A stretch of 64,000 nucleotides of DNA, taken from positions 19,481,799-19,545,798 of the forward strand of contig CM033108.1 of the NCBI GenBank assembly GCA_019321725.1. The letters are read 5' to 3'. Both the position numbers and the translations under genes were made by a program. This document shows positions 11,861 through 23,812 of the stretch, piece after piece (positions within the stretch are counted from its first letter, which is position 1; the number at the start of each line of letters is the position of its first letter). The notes beneath the pieces are model-generated. The model made no database searches. It was not told the DNA's origin and was given only the letters and a program-made list of their open reading frames with translations. This DNA comes from Paulownia fortunei. Lineage: Eukaryota > Streptophyta > Magnoliopsida > Lamiales > Paulowniaceae.

Positions 11861-13450
11861 TATGAATTAACGCTGAAACTTGAAGAAATTCGCCAAGGAG
11901 CCGACAGTATCACGAAGTACTTCAACTCCCTTAAGCATCTTTGGCAGGACTTAGATTTATTCAGCAATTATTAATGGAAATGCCCAGAGTGTGTGCAATT
12001 ATTATAAGAACATGGTGGAAGATGACTGTATTTCATATTTCTCATAGGTCTCAATGTTGTACTTAACGAGATAAGAGGGCGAAGAATTAACTGGCCACCC
12101 CTTCCTTCAATTACGAGAGTCTTGTTTGAAGTATAACGAGAAGGGAGTCGGGCCGACTTGTCTGCTTGGGAGAAAAATCCCATAATAGTTCCATTGAAGA
12201 CTCATCACTATTCAACTTTAATGAAAATGCTCGTAGAGATATTCCAAGGAAGAAAGAAGATAAGCCATGGTTGTGGTGTGATCATTGCAACAAGCCTTGT
12301 CACATTTGAGACTTGTTGGAAGATCCACGGCAAATTGGAAAGGCAAACATGAAGGCAGATTTCATTCTTCCTCTGCACATGAAGTCGAGGTAGTTCACTT
12401 TAGTAAAGAGCATATGGATCATCTTCTTAAACTACTAAAATCCAACTCTGGATCATGTAATACTCCTAATGCTTCTCTTTCTCAAACAGGTAGTGAACCA
12501 AATTGCCTTGTCTTGTTGTTTTGTTTCAAACTCTTCTTCTTGGATTATTGATTCATAAACTTTGATCATATGACAAGTTTTTCCCCTTTGTTTCATACTT
12601 ATGTCCCTTGCTCCGACCTTGAAAAAAATCGAGTAGCAAATAGTTCTTATTCACCCACTGCAGGCAGACATTTGATAAATATGTCAAACACCATAGTTAT
12701 TAAATCTGTTCTCCATTGTTTTGAAGCTTGATTGTAATTTCTTATCTTTTACCAAATTGTTTAGACACTCTAATTATAGTCTTTTTTTTTGTCCCATTGT
12801 GAATTGCAGGACCAGAGTTCTAGTTGAATGATTGGCAGTGTTAGGATACAGATGGTGTCTACTATTTTGAAGATGAAGTTTCCATCAATTTAAAAGTTCA
12901 AGGCTTGAGCCTTGTTAAGGATCAAATAATGCTTTGGCACCATAGGTTAGGGCACCACCAGTATTTCCCATCTTAAAAAGTTAGTCCCTACTTATTTAGA
13001 GGACTGGATTGTTCGATGTTTCATTGTAAAAATTGAATTTTATCAAAAAGTCATCGTACTTATTATCCTTCAAAATCTTATCAAGCCTAAAGATCATTTT
13101 AATTGATTCATAGTGCTACTTGTGGTCCCTCAAATACTAATACACTTTTTGAAAAAAAATAGTTTGTGAATTTTATTAAACTCGTTTATGTTGGGAATAC
13201 TTAATGAGTGAAAAATAAAAATTTTAAAAACTATTTACTTTTTTTACACAATGATTGGAACTCAATTTCAAACTAAAATTGGTATTCTATTCTTCATACT
13301 ATAACGGCACTTATTATTTTAAGGAAATGCGTGGAACATTTTTGAGAGAAAGGTCTTCACCACCAATCCACTTGTGTTGATACACCTCAACAAAATGGTA
13401 TTGATGAAAGAAAAAATAAACATTTGCTTGAATTATCCCATGCTCGATGA
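11860..13450 (+). pseudogene. Ty1/copia gag-protease-integrase relic
   Basis: Gag is readable from about 11864 (LKLEEIRQGADSITKYFNSL). A CCHC knuckle (WCDHCNKPCHI) lies near 12271-12310, broken by stops and a frame change. A protease remnant reads SSSWIIDS near 12535, but the catalytic Asp-Thr/Ser-Gly region is disrupted. A GAG-pre-integrase motif (IMLWHHRLGHH) is at about 12928-12960, and an integrase end-of-core motif (QQNGIDERKNKHLLE) at about 13391-13440. Order and motifs fit copia. Reverse transcriptase is not seen downstream, so the relic is truncated. Confidence 0.8.
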
Positions 13451-13554
13451 TTAGAGAAGTCATATTTTCATATATTTTCATAAAGGAGTACAAACGTATA
13501 TATCAGTACATAAAGCAGTTATAGATGCTATTCTAGGCTATACACTATCTTATG

Positions 13555-13937
13555 TAGGGATGTCAACGGGGTGGCTTTGGGACGAGTTTGCCAAAATTTG
13601 AGACTTGCCCTGTCAAGATTTTTGAAAACCCGAGACCCACCCCTCCCTGAACCTGTCGGGTCCGGGTTAGACCCGCTAGACCCAATTTATAATTTTAAAA
13701 TTATTAAAAATATATTTTTTTAAAAATAATACTACTAATTTTTTTACAAAATATATTTTTTAAAATATAATATTATATAAATACATATATATTAAAAAAA
13801 ATAAATAAATAAACGAGGCAGGTTTGAAAATTAAAAACCAAGACCCATCCCATACCCATTTACAACTTTCCAAACTCGCCCCAAGCGGGGAGAGTCTGGG
13901 ACAGGTTCGGGTCCAACCGAACCCATTGTTATCCCTA
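13555..13937. mobile_element. hAT-type non-autonomous (MITE-like) element, 383 bp
   Basis: Terminal inverted repeats TAGGGATGTCAACGGG and (reverse complement of the right end) TAGGGATAACAATGGG match at 13 of 16 positions. It is flanked by ATCTTATG (13547-13554) and ATCTTAGG (13938-13945), an 8-bp target duplication with one change, as expected for hAT transposition. The ends are GC-rich (TCGGGTCCGGGTTAGACCCG-like stretches) and the middle is AT-rich. No coding capacity. The TAGGGAT...CAACGGG terminus is a common plant type. Confidence 0.82.
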
Positions 13938-14039
13938 ATCTTAGGCTAAGAATATGTCTGATCTTAATTTAGAAAAAAAGTTACAATTTACAAATTCATC
14001 CTACCGTTATTCATTTGATGATAATTGACAACTCATGCT

Positions 14040-14230
14040 AACACTCCCCATCAAGTTGGTACATAGATATCACTAATGCTCAACTTGTCAAGTGAGTTGT
14101 AAAAGATCTTGCTGGAAACGGCCTTTGTAAAAATTCTGCCAATTGGTTTTTAGATTTAACAAATGGTAATCGAACTATCTTGGGTTCGAGTTTGGAAGAA
14201 CACATCTATACTATTACAAAAGTATGAATG
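14040..14230 (-). pseudogene. Minus-strand copia RNase H C-terminal fragment
   Basis: On the minus strand the sequence reads as a copia RNase H tail: a remnant of the ADxxTKAL region followed by residues like ISMYQLDGEC, corresponding to the usual 'DIYVPT..GGV' end. The + strand spelling (ACTCCCCATCAAGTTGGTAC) is the typical reverse complement of that junction. It is opposite in orientation to the relic at 11860-13450, so it is a separate insertion. Heavily mutated and short. Confidence 0.6.
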
Positions 14231-14386
14231 TTTCTTCCAATTTTGATCCGACTAAATACTTTAATATTATTAATTTTGAGGGTAGTTATGTAATTTTGGA
14301 ACAAATAATATTTATTTGTTTAATTGGTAGATAAGTACAATAGAATACGAAGAGTCCAAGTCTAACTCTATTTTCTTTTTTTTTTT

Positions 14387-15162
14387 GGTTGATTTGTTGG
14401 GATTCCAACTTATTTCGAAGACATGTGTGAAAATTATATTAATAAATATTTTAAATTTTGCTTTCTCTTTTGCCCATTTATGTGTTCATATTTTAATTCA
14501 ATGATCATGCTATTTTTTTTAAATAATTAAATAGTTAAATATTAAACAACAAAATCTAATTGTATTTTTATTATTTTTAGTCTGGTAAGTTAAAAACAAA
14601 AAAAGTATGAAATTTATTAATAAATATAAAGTAAGATATAAAAATTATTTATAAAATATGTAAAAATTAAAATTTGATATTAGGTACAGTTCGATAAATC
14701 AAAATAAAAAATTAAAATCAAACTAAATACCAAAAATTTATGTAAAAAAAATTAATAGTTCAAAATTAAAATAAACTTTGGTTGATTTGTTGGGATTCCG
14801 ATTTATACCAAAGACGTGTGAAAATTATATCAATAAATATTTTATCTTTAATTTTCTCTTTTGCCCATTATGTGTTCATATTTTAATTCAATGATCATGT
14901 TATTTAAAAACAATAGTCAAATATTAAACAACAAAATCTAATTGTATTGTTATTATTTTTAGTTTGGTACGTTAAACATAAGAAAAAAAGTTTTAAATTT
15001 ATTAATAAATACAAAGTAAGGTATAAAAATTATTTATAAAATTTGTAAAAATTAAAATTTGATATAAAGTACAGTTCGATAAATCAAAATAAAAAATCAA
15101 AATCCAACTGAATACCAAATATTTATGTAAAAAAAATTAATAGTTCAAAATTAAAACAAACT
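14387..15162 (+). repeat. Tandem repeat, period 393 bp
   Basis: GGTTGATTTGTTGGGATTCC starts at 14387 and again at 14780. The two copies stay similar throughout, including GCCCATTTATGTGTTCATA-like and AATTAATAGTTCAAAATTAAAA-like motifs. A third, partial copy begins near 15163 and leads into the larger duplication. No coding potential. Confidence 0.75.
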
Positions 15163-18100
15163 CTAATTTTATTTTGAATTTATTATTTTTAGTTTTGTAA
15201 GTTAAAAATAAGAAAAAAACTATAAAATTAATAAATAAATATAAGTAAGATATAAAAATTATTTATAAAATTTGTGAAAATTAAAACTCAATATTTGATA
15301 CAATTCAGAAAATTGAAATAGAAAATCAAAATCAATTTGAATATCGAATTTTTATGATAATAAAAATTAAATAACAAATCAATTTTTTTTGCTCAATTTT
15401 GGTATATACCGAATTTTCAATTTTAGTTTGATTCCACCGATTTATCAAATTGTAGTCATCTCTATAAAAGAACCATATTGAATTAGAATTGAAAAAGATA
15501 TGGCACACTAAATTTAATATAAAAATTATTTTATTATGAAATATGTCTATTTGAATAAGTTAAATCTACCTTACAATATCTAGGCTAATTAAATTCATCA
15601 AATTAATGTGAAAAATAAAATTGATTTTTCATATCAATTCAGAGGCACATTCCATTATCGTATTTGTAATTTTGGTTATTCCACTTTATGAAAAAATAAA
15701 AAGGGCAAAACATATATATTAAAATGCATTCATGATGAAAATTGAATATTCTCTAAATCTGGGATTAAATTTGCAAGACCTCCTCAAACTACGAGACTAA
15801 AAATATGATTTTTCTATACTTGAGAGATACAAAAATAATTACATCAATATTAATAATTTGATTCATTTAACATTACTTTTTCAAGCAACCCACATTTGAA
15901 TTTTATATTATTCTTACCAATTATAAGACCATATTCCAAAAGTTATGTTATCCCTTTTATTTCACATAATTTATGCATAAAATTTAGAATCGATTTTAAT
16001 CATTTAACTTATCTTTTGCATTGTAATCATAATAGCTCAGTTGCAATCAGTTTTAACTTAGTGATTTTTTTTTTATTTTTGGGATTTATGCTAAATCACT
16101 CATAGAGTCACTTCATGAAAAAAAAAAAGAACAAATCTTTTTAAAAATAGATCTTTTGGGTTGACCATTAATTTTAATGAATTTTATTTGTACTGTTTTG
16201 TTGTCAATTCAAATATTATAGTTTTGGTTGGCTTTCTCTTATTACTTTTCCTTCAAACATTGTTTTCCTCCTCTAGGTATAATAACATGTTTATTACTTG
16301 TATTTTTCAAAAATTGTATTTTCATTCATGCAGAATATCAATTATCTATTGCAATATTTAAATAATCTTATATCCCACTATATCATTACTAACATAACAA
16401 ACATTGGTAAAATATTTATAATTAAAAATATCTAATTAAGTACAATAAAATAATATTGACATCTATAGTTGAAAATGCCCCTCAAAATACATTATATCAT
16501 TTATTCCAATAAAATGTAGATATTTTTATTATATACACGTTCTCCAAACTTACTTTTTCATAACACATTTTTCCAAAATACCTTCCTCAAAATGACTGGA
16601 AATAAAACTAAATAAAGCCTAAAATTTTTCAACAGAATCAAACATAACAAAAAATAAGTTGTATGAACCTTCATGTTGTACCAATATATTTCAACATAAA
16701 TATAATTTAAAAAAAATAGAAAATAAATTTGTATTACATTTACTTGTATATTTCTTAATCCTTTTACATATTTTTCTATTGAACAAATTATAGATTAATA
16801 AATAAAGTATTTTTAACATTATAGGGAGAAAAATGAAATTAATCCTAAAAATTTCAAGATATTCTAATAGTGATAAAATATTATATATCTATATGTTATT
16901 ACAATATTGCAAAACTATATATAGCATATTTTCAGCTCAATTTCTTCTTTATTTTCATTTCGTAACAAATCTAATTTTAATTTGAATTTATTATATTTTT
17001 AGTTTGGTGAGTTAAAAATAAGAAAAAAAGAATAAAATTAATAAATAAATATAAAAAGATATAAAAATTATTTACAAAATTTATATAACTAAATTTGATA
17101 TCTGGTATAGTTTGATAGATTGAAATAAAATCCAAAATCAAACTGAATAGAGATTTTTTATGAAAATAAAAATTATTTACCAAATTAATTTTTGTTATTC
17201 GACTTTGGTACATACCGAATTTTTAGTTTTGGTTTGAATTCATTGAATTATCAAACTGTGGTCATCCCTACAAAAGAGTCACATTAAATTAGAATAAAAA
17301 AAGATATGATACCAGATTTAATATGAAAATTATTTTATTGTGAAATATGTTTGTTTGAATAAATTAAATCTACCTAACAATATCCAAGCATATTGAATTT
17401 ATTAAAATTAATGAGGAAATACATCATTTTTTATATCAATTTTAAAATATATTCCACTGTTGTATTTATGATTTTTGATTATTCCACTTTCTAAAAAATA
17501 GAATAGAGCAAAACTATATATCCAAATGTATTCATGACTAAAATTAGATCTTTTACAAATTATAGGATTAAATTTGCAGGATTTCCCTGAACTATGAGCT
17601 AAAAATGCAATTTTCCTGTGCTTAGGAGACATTACATCAATATTAATAGAATATTTAACATTTTTTTTTTAAAGCCACCTACATCTAAATTTTATATCAT
17701 CCTTACCAATTATAAGGTTATATTCCAGAAGCTCTGTTATCCTTTTATATTTCACATATATTATGCACAAAATCAATAATCTATTTTAATCATTTGACAT
17801 ATCTTTTGCTATTGCAATCATGATAGCCATGTTGCAATTATATCTAATATGTAACTTAGTGATTTTTTTTTCACTTTTGGGATTTATGCTAAATTGCTCC
17901 TCGAGTCACTTCATGAAAAAAAAAATATGTCTTTTGTGTTAATCATTTAATCTAATGAATTTTATTTATATTATTCTATTATTAGTTAGAACACTATAAT
18001 TTTGATTGGCTTTTTCTTGCTCTTTTCTTCTGTGTGATTTACATTATATTTGGTTTCATTCTTCAAATATTATTTTCCTTCTCTAGATACAAAATAGTGT

Positions 18101-18560
18101 TTGTCACTTGCATTTTTTTAAAAAATGGTGTTTTATTTCTTAGAATACCACTTATTCATTTAATATTTAAATAATCTTATACCCTACTATACTGTCACTA
18201 ATTAACATTGACAAAATATTTATAATAGAAAATGTCTTCCAAAATATAACATGTCATTTGTCCCAACAAAACATAGATATTTTCATTTGTACACATTTTA
18301 CAAACTCACTTACCAGAAGACTCTCCTCAAAACGGTTGAAAATAAAACAAAACAGAGCCTAAAACTTTAAACAAAATCAAGCATAGCAAAAATAAATTCT
18401 ATGAACATTCATATTGTATTACCTCAGGTCAACAGAAATACTTTTTGAAAAGAAATTATATTACATTAAGTAGAAAATAAATTTGTACTGCATTTACTTG
18501 TGTACGTAATTCTTGCTTTTACCTAATTATCTATTGAACAAACTAATAGAATTAATAAAT
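15163..18560 (+). repeat. Segmental tandem duplication, period about 1.81 kb
   Basis: The segment from CTAATTTTATTTTGAATTTA (15163) recurs from CTAATTTTAATTTGAATTTA (16971), with matching order over roughly 1.6 kb: a 'taccgaattttcaa' block, TCATCTCTATAAAAG versus TCATCCCTACAAAAG, a block at 15650/17455, a TTATAAGACCATATTCCA-like block, and a CTATTGAACAAA block at 16780/18530. Several open stretches of 60-78 codons on both strands have no protein similarity I can recognise; they look like chance frames in AT-rich DNA. Confidence 0.72.
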
Positions 18561-19070
18561 AATTATTTGCAAGTTTGTATATATTTTTGCCTTAGGCAAT
18601 CTTTGATTTTTCTTTACAAGGCAAATTCACCTAACTAATATTTAAAGCTCTGAACCTTTTTCGAATATACAAATGCGTCAACAATCGTACATATCAAATT
18701 CATCATTAGGTAATGTTGATTTAATATGATTTTTTTTCTGTAGAATTTGGAAGATGATTATTTTGGAACTATTTAAGCATTCAAAATACATATATGGTAC
18801 TTTTACAGAAAGTTTCATATATTTTATACTACAATGAAAGATATATATCAATAAAGAATTTTTTTGGGTAAGGTGGAATTATCCACGATTTACACAAGAA
18901 CTCCACAAAGCAACTACAAAAAAAATCATCAAAAGAAATTCATATCACCCAAAATGATAATTAAAATTTAATTGCACGAAATTAAATATTTTCTAGATGC
19001 TCAATGGGTCTTTGCTCAAGTAGCAATATGGAGAATTTTTTAATTTAATTTGAATTAAATATACCCAGTA
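18561..19070. other. AT-rich spacer, nothing identified
   Basis: No gene, RNA or element end was recognised between the duplicated block and the Helitron relic. Confidence 0.5.
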
Positions 19071-20340
19071 GTTTTCAACTTGCATATTCACCATCCAATT
19101 CAATATTGTGTGATTTATTGGGCAAATCAAAATACAAGAAATATTTTGAGCTGGAATTTTGTCTCCAAAACAATGCTCACGGAATATTTTTCTATGTGGT
19201 CTGCAAGTGAAAATGCAAGAAAATATCTTTATAGCAAATTTTCGGAGCATTGTGTATGTGAAAAACAAGGTAAATGTTGAAAAGAAAGTAAGAAAAGAGA
19301 TGTGATTGGATGTACAAATACTAAAAGAAATTTCTTAGGTTACTCTTGAATTATGTCAATGGACCAACATCTTTTCAAAATTTGCTAACATAAATGATAT
19401 ACGATGGTCCAGTTTCAAAGAAATGACAAAAAAAAAAAAAAAGATTACTAGAATTTGATCCAAGTATTATTGAATATCTAAATTAAACTTTCACTTTTCA
19501 AATGTTATATGAACTCCAAAAACTATTTACAATCATCTTGGTATATTAGGCACCAACAAATGTGAGAGTTCTTTAGATTACATTCAAAAGAGAATCAAAA
19601 TGCTCACTTAACTATAAGTTTCCAAAACTTTAAAAACTTTAATTTTTTTGTTGGAGAGCATAGGGAAAATGTTAGTTCATATGATCTTTCAAATATTCTT
19701 TTTGACATAAATAACATGGACAATAATTTTTCAAAAGAGATACAAGATAAAATGGCAATAGAAATATCTTCAGAAGATTATGAAGTAGAATTAAAGTTGA
19801 ATTCTGAAGAGCATAAAGTTTTTTTAATAATCTTAGATTGCATACAAAATGGTCGGGCAAGGGTTTCTTTATTGATGGACTAGATGAAACTTAAAAAAGA
19901 TTTTTGTATCATATATTGTTAGCTCATCTTAGATCCAAAATCACTTAGTGCTTGCAACTGGACATCTGGAGTTGCTACCGCTATAATGCTATGGGTAGAA
20001 CAATACAATCCTTCTTTAAAATACCAATAGATGCAAATGAATCAAGTGAGTGCATTATTTTCAAGTAAAGTGGGGTACCAATGACGAAATGATGGGCTAA
20101 CGAGAATGTTGATAAATTAGAGTTTATTACGAATAATGAGAATAATGAGAATTTATCAACATTCTCGTTATTACGAAATGATGAAGCTATTGATGATACA
20201 AATAACTATTACGAATATATTTTATTCCAAATGTTGATGTGTTTTCTCATAGCAAATTATATATTGTCTCTGCAGAGGAACTTTAATATCTATAACCAAA
20301 GTATTAATTAAACCAACACCTCAAATATGAGAGAAAAGAC
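19070..20340 (+). pseudogene. Helitron helicase (RepHel C-terminal part) relic
   Basis: Pieces of the Pif1-like helicase of plant Helitrons appear in the correct order and strand. SKTMLTEYFSMWSASENARK then YLYSKFSEHCV lie at about 19160-19260. NYVNGPTSFQNLL is near 19348-19390. LYELQKLFTIILVYLAPTNV is at about 19510-19570. LKLNSEEHKVFLIILDCIQN is at about 19793-19855. FFIDGLDET*KRFLY starts near 19865, where GPGGTGKT (Walker A) normally stands and is destroyed. GRTIQSFFKIPIDANESSEC is near 19990-20060. Frameshifts separate the pieces. The Rep part and Helitron ends were not found. It is a dead fragment of an autonomous Helitron. Confidence 0.85.
20084..20183. repeat. Perfect 21-bp inverted repeat flanked by an 11-bp direct repeat
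   Basis: TAACGAGAATGTTGATAAATT (split here as TAACGAGAATG + TTGATAAATT) at 20098-20118 is the exact reverse complement of 20150-20170, with a 31-base loop that contains AATAATGAGAATAATGAG. ACGAAATGATG occurs on both sides (20084-20094 and 20173-20183). Perfect arms in otherwise decayed DNA suggest a recent origin. Confidence 0.85.
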
Positions 20341-21164
20341 ATGGACTAAAAATATTGTATACAAACAAGTTTTTAGTGCAAGTACAAATATTTTTTCTAA
20401 ATAATATATTATATATTATTAATAGTTATTAATATTTTATTTTATGAATAAAACACCACATTGAAGCAGGATTCGCTATAGCACAAAATTCTGATACCTA
20501 ACAACAATGGATGTAATTTTTTTTTTCTATACTCAGTAAAAATAGTTTAATAATATTATGTACAGGTAGTATGTAGACCAAATAATATGTAAAAAATAAC
20601 GAATGATTTTGTATATCTTTGATATGCATTTTACTTAATTTTTAATCTTTGAACTAATTTTTCTCACTTAGCCCATGTAATTATGATTATAAAAGAAATT
20701 TAGCTAAATTATAGTTTTTATATATTCATAAAAATATATTTTTTAATATTAATTATTTATCTTGCTTAATATTTAGATTATTTTATTTTACCAAATTTCT
20801 TTTTAACATTTAGATTCTTTCACTTTGCCAAATTTCTTCTATCTGAAAAGAACAAGTGTCATCTATAAAGTATGAGCTGGAAGAAAGTTATTTGCTTTGT
20901 TGCAATATCATATATATAAATAAATAGTTTATGAAATACTTATTAATATATTACTTTTTATTGATTACATTTTTATTTAATATTTTTTTATTTATGAAGT
21001 ATCTTATAATATCCTAATTTTATGCAAATAAATTATTAAATAATACAATTAATTTACTAGAACTATATAAATCATGTGCAAGTTACTTAAAAGTAGGACT
21101 TAAAATTTTTACAAAAAACTAGACGCAAATAAAATAAAACAAGGAAAAATGCAAGTTAAAAAAC
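20341..21164. other. AT-rich spacer, nothing identified
   Basis: Low-complexity A/T runs; no reading frame, RNA gene or repeat terminus recognised. Confidence 0.5.
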
Positions 21165-21479
21165 TCAAAAAAATGTAAGTCTAAATCCTTCCCCCCACAC
21201 TTAATTCTTACATTGTCCTCAATGTAAGCCTAAGCTAATAAAATAAAGAATTACATGCAATAGGGTTGGATTATACACAAATAAAGCAAAATAAAAGAAC
21301 TATATAAAATAAAATAGATAGAAAGAAAAGAGAATGAAAGTTAGAGAAATCAAATCTGTGATTGTAAGCTTCAAAATCATAAGACGGTGGTTGGATGGAT
21401 GATGACAATGTTACATAAGTATGAAAGAGAGGTTTAAGAGTGGTTACCAACTTTAGATTCTCCTTTAGTGGTAGATCCA

Positions 21480-22237
21480 TACAAGAGTGAGAATCATCTT
21501 AGGAATAAATGGTAGTGCTTGTCTTGCCATACTCAACCTCTTTGGATACTCCTTTTGTTAGCAAGTTAGGGGACTCCAATTGTTTCTCGATTTTAAGAGT
21601 CATGGTGCTTGCCCCATCCTTGTATTTTCCTTGGGATTCTCCATAGGTTGGGCAGGTAACTTGCCCCATCCTTGTATTTTCAATTGGCTTAAGCTAGTGG
21701 TCATTTACCTTACTTGATTCTCAATATGTTGGAGATGGGCTTGTGTGGTTTGTTGAAATTACACAGTATTAGTGCAAGTGCTTTTACGAGATCGTCCAAG
21801 GATGTGTCCGATTGTTGTGGAGATTGGAAGGGTGGTTGCACATTCGATTAGAGAAAATCCGGTGATTGGTTTGGCATTTGAAATGGAGTGGGTTGTTGTT
21901 GTTGGTTCCCATATCTCAAATTTGGATGATCATTCCATCCTTCATTATAAGTGTTGAAGAAGGGATTATAACTTTGCCTTGGTTGACCAAGAAAACCACC
22001 AATCACATTTGCTTGCTCCATAGAATCTTCTTGGAGAGATGGACACATATTAGTGGGATGTCCTACCATGCAACATACTCCACATACTTTGACTTGTTGC
22101 CCTACAACCATTTGTTGTACTAAAGAGGTGACGTGTGAGAGCTTTTGTTCAAGAAGTGATGTGTGCACCTCATTGACACTCTTAGGTGGTGGCGGTAGAT
22201 CATTGTGGGCTATGAATTGTTGAAAATATACAGGCAT
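21480..22237 (-). pseudogene. Athila-type gag C-terminal part with zinc knuckle
   Basis: An open frame of 129 codons (22237 to 21848) contains a knuckle CGVCCMVGHPTNMC, which keeps the CX2CX4HX4C spacing, followed by GGFLGQPRQSYNPFFNTYNE and NDHPNLRYGNQQQ. This succession is a hallmark of Athila/Tat gag. Beyond its stop, further gag-like residues (GKLPAQPMENPKENTRMGQAP) are readable near 21590-21700. The N-terminal capsid part is absent or deleted. Not expected to be expressed. Confidence 0.85.
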
Positions 22238-22317
22238 ATTTACAATTAGAAAATAAAATAATTTAAACTAATTAAAATAAAACCTGAAAAGGATTATAAA
22301 TCAATTATACGCTTGAT

Positions 22318-22334
22318 CCCCAACAACAGCACCA
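22318..22334 (-). other. Primer-binding site of the minus-strand Athila-like element
   Basis: On the minus strand TGGTGCTGTTGTTGGGG, a slightly mutated form of the TGGCGCCGTTGCCGGGG site used by Athila/Tat elements (tRNA-Asp type from family knowledge). It lies 13 bases inside the LTR end. Confidence 0.8.
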
Positions 22335-23490
22335 AAACTTGGTCGGTTGTCGTAAGCCTACCAAATTTAAACCTTACTCTTGAATAAATTTTTAATGAGT
22401 ATAGAGTGGGTAAGAGTTGATCCCACAAGGATCAATGCTAACTGATTTACTATCAACTTACTAACTAAGAAATTTAATTTTAAAATTGCTAACCTAAAGT
22501 TAAGACTCAATAAGTAAACTCTAAAAATAAACAACAAATGATTGGGGGGATTGATTTGAGTAACTAAGTCGCATAAATTAAAACTAATTAAAATATAAAG
22601 CAATTAAAATAAAAAAAATAATCAACAATGATTAAAATAGGTTAAGGTTTCATTTGTCGTCACTAGACAATGAGATGTAATTTCATATCAATATTATTAA
22701 TAAATTACTATTGAAATTATCAAGCATAGGTTATTAACAAGCTCTATTACCCCAATTTTTCCTTAGTTATTTGTTAGGTAGAACAAACTCTCTACCTAAT
22801 TCCCTACCCACCAAACAACTTAGAATAAGCTCTCTAGATTTAATTTAATGGATGCATTAAAACAAGAAAGATAGATTGTTCTAAGCAACAGCCATACAAG
22901 CTTGGGTCATTTAACTTAGGTTATATTTTCCATTCCAATTAACCAAAATATTCCATAATCATTAATCATAATTTACTACACATGATTAGAAATTCAAGAT
23001 AATTACGGATCTAAAATCTCTAATCTAGTTGTAGGGAGTTCTCCAACCTAATTTGATTATGCACCTAAACAAAACAAGAAAATACCCCTAAGACATTAAG
23101 TATAGAAAAATATAAACAACTTCAATTAGAAAGTTGGTTAATAATATCAAACATTTAATTACAAGAACTCATGTCTAGGGCTTTGAAATCAACCTCAACC
23201 AAGAAGGAAGTTTAACCTAACATGATGAAAAAATGACAAGAGAACGAAAATTAGCAACATTGTGAGTCAAAAAAAACTTATTGGTTGAAGAAGATAGTTG
23301 AGGTTGATGGTGGATTATGGATGTATCCTCCTCCAAGTCTCTTCCACTTTGTCTTTCTTGATGCTCCAACACCCTAAGATTGCTGTCCAAAGATGTATGT
23401 GATTTCTAAGAGAGTGAGTGAATCTGATAATTAATGTGTGTGTTGAGAGGATAGTGTGCATTTATAAAGTGTGAGATGATGTTGTGATTT

Positions 23491-23618
23491 GTTGTAAATT
23501 GTCTAAGGTGTGTTGTGTATTTGTTGTAAAGTGTGTAATGTGTGTTGTGTGTTTGGTGTAAAGTGCATAAGGTGTGTTGTGTGTTTGTTGTAAAGTGTAT
23601 AATGTGTGTTGTGTGATG
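23491..23618 (+). repeat. Minisatellite, 4 x 32 bp, inside the Athila-like LTR
   Basis: Units start at 23491, 23523, 23555 and 23587 with the pattern GTTGTAAAGTGTATAATGTG then TGTTGTGTGTTT. Spacing is exactly 32 bp; units differ at a few positions each. Confidence 0.9.
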
Positions 23619-23710
23619 TATTATATGTATCTAGTGTATACAAATCACAAATATGTGTCAAAAGGTGTAAAGGGTTGTCATTCCAATAAAATGGATCAAT
23701 TTTCCTACAC

Positions 23711-23812
23711 AGATGGTGCCTAGGTGCTATAATATGGCACCTAGGCGCCATATTTTCTAAGAGAATAGCAAGCACAGCGCTTAGGTGCCAAAATAGGGCG
23801 CCTAAGCGCCAT
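23711..23812. repeat. GC-rich palindromic cluster in the LTR
   Basis: TGGTGCCTAGGTGC (23714-23727) is complementary to GGCACCTAGGCGCCA (23736-23750), and GCGCTTAGGTGCC (23778-23790) to GGCGCCTAAGCGCC (23797-23810). Four related 13-15-mers thus form two adjacent stem-loops in an otherwise AT-rich LTR. Confidence 0.8.

Noticed and set aside
15896..16361. Hydrophobic 66-69-codon frames as small membrane proteins
   Set aside because: Hydrophobicity is expected from T-rich codons in AT-rich DNA, and the frames are not kept in the duplicated copy near 17700-18160.
23503..23775. 90-codon minus-strand open frame rich in His and Thr
   Set aside because: It is a translation of the 32-bp minisatellite and palindrome cluster.
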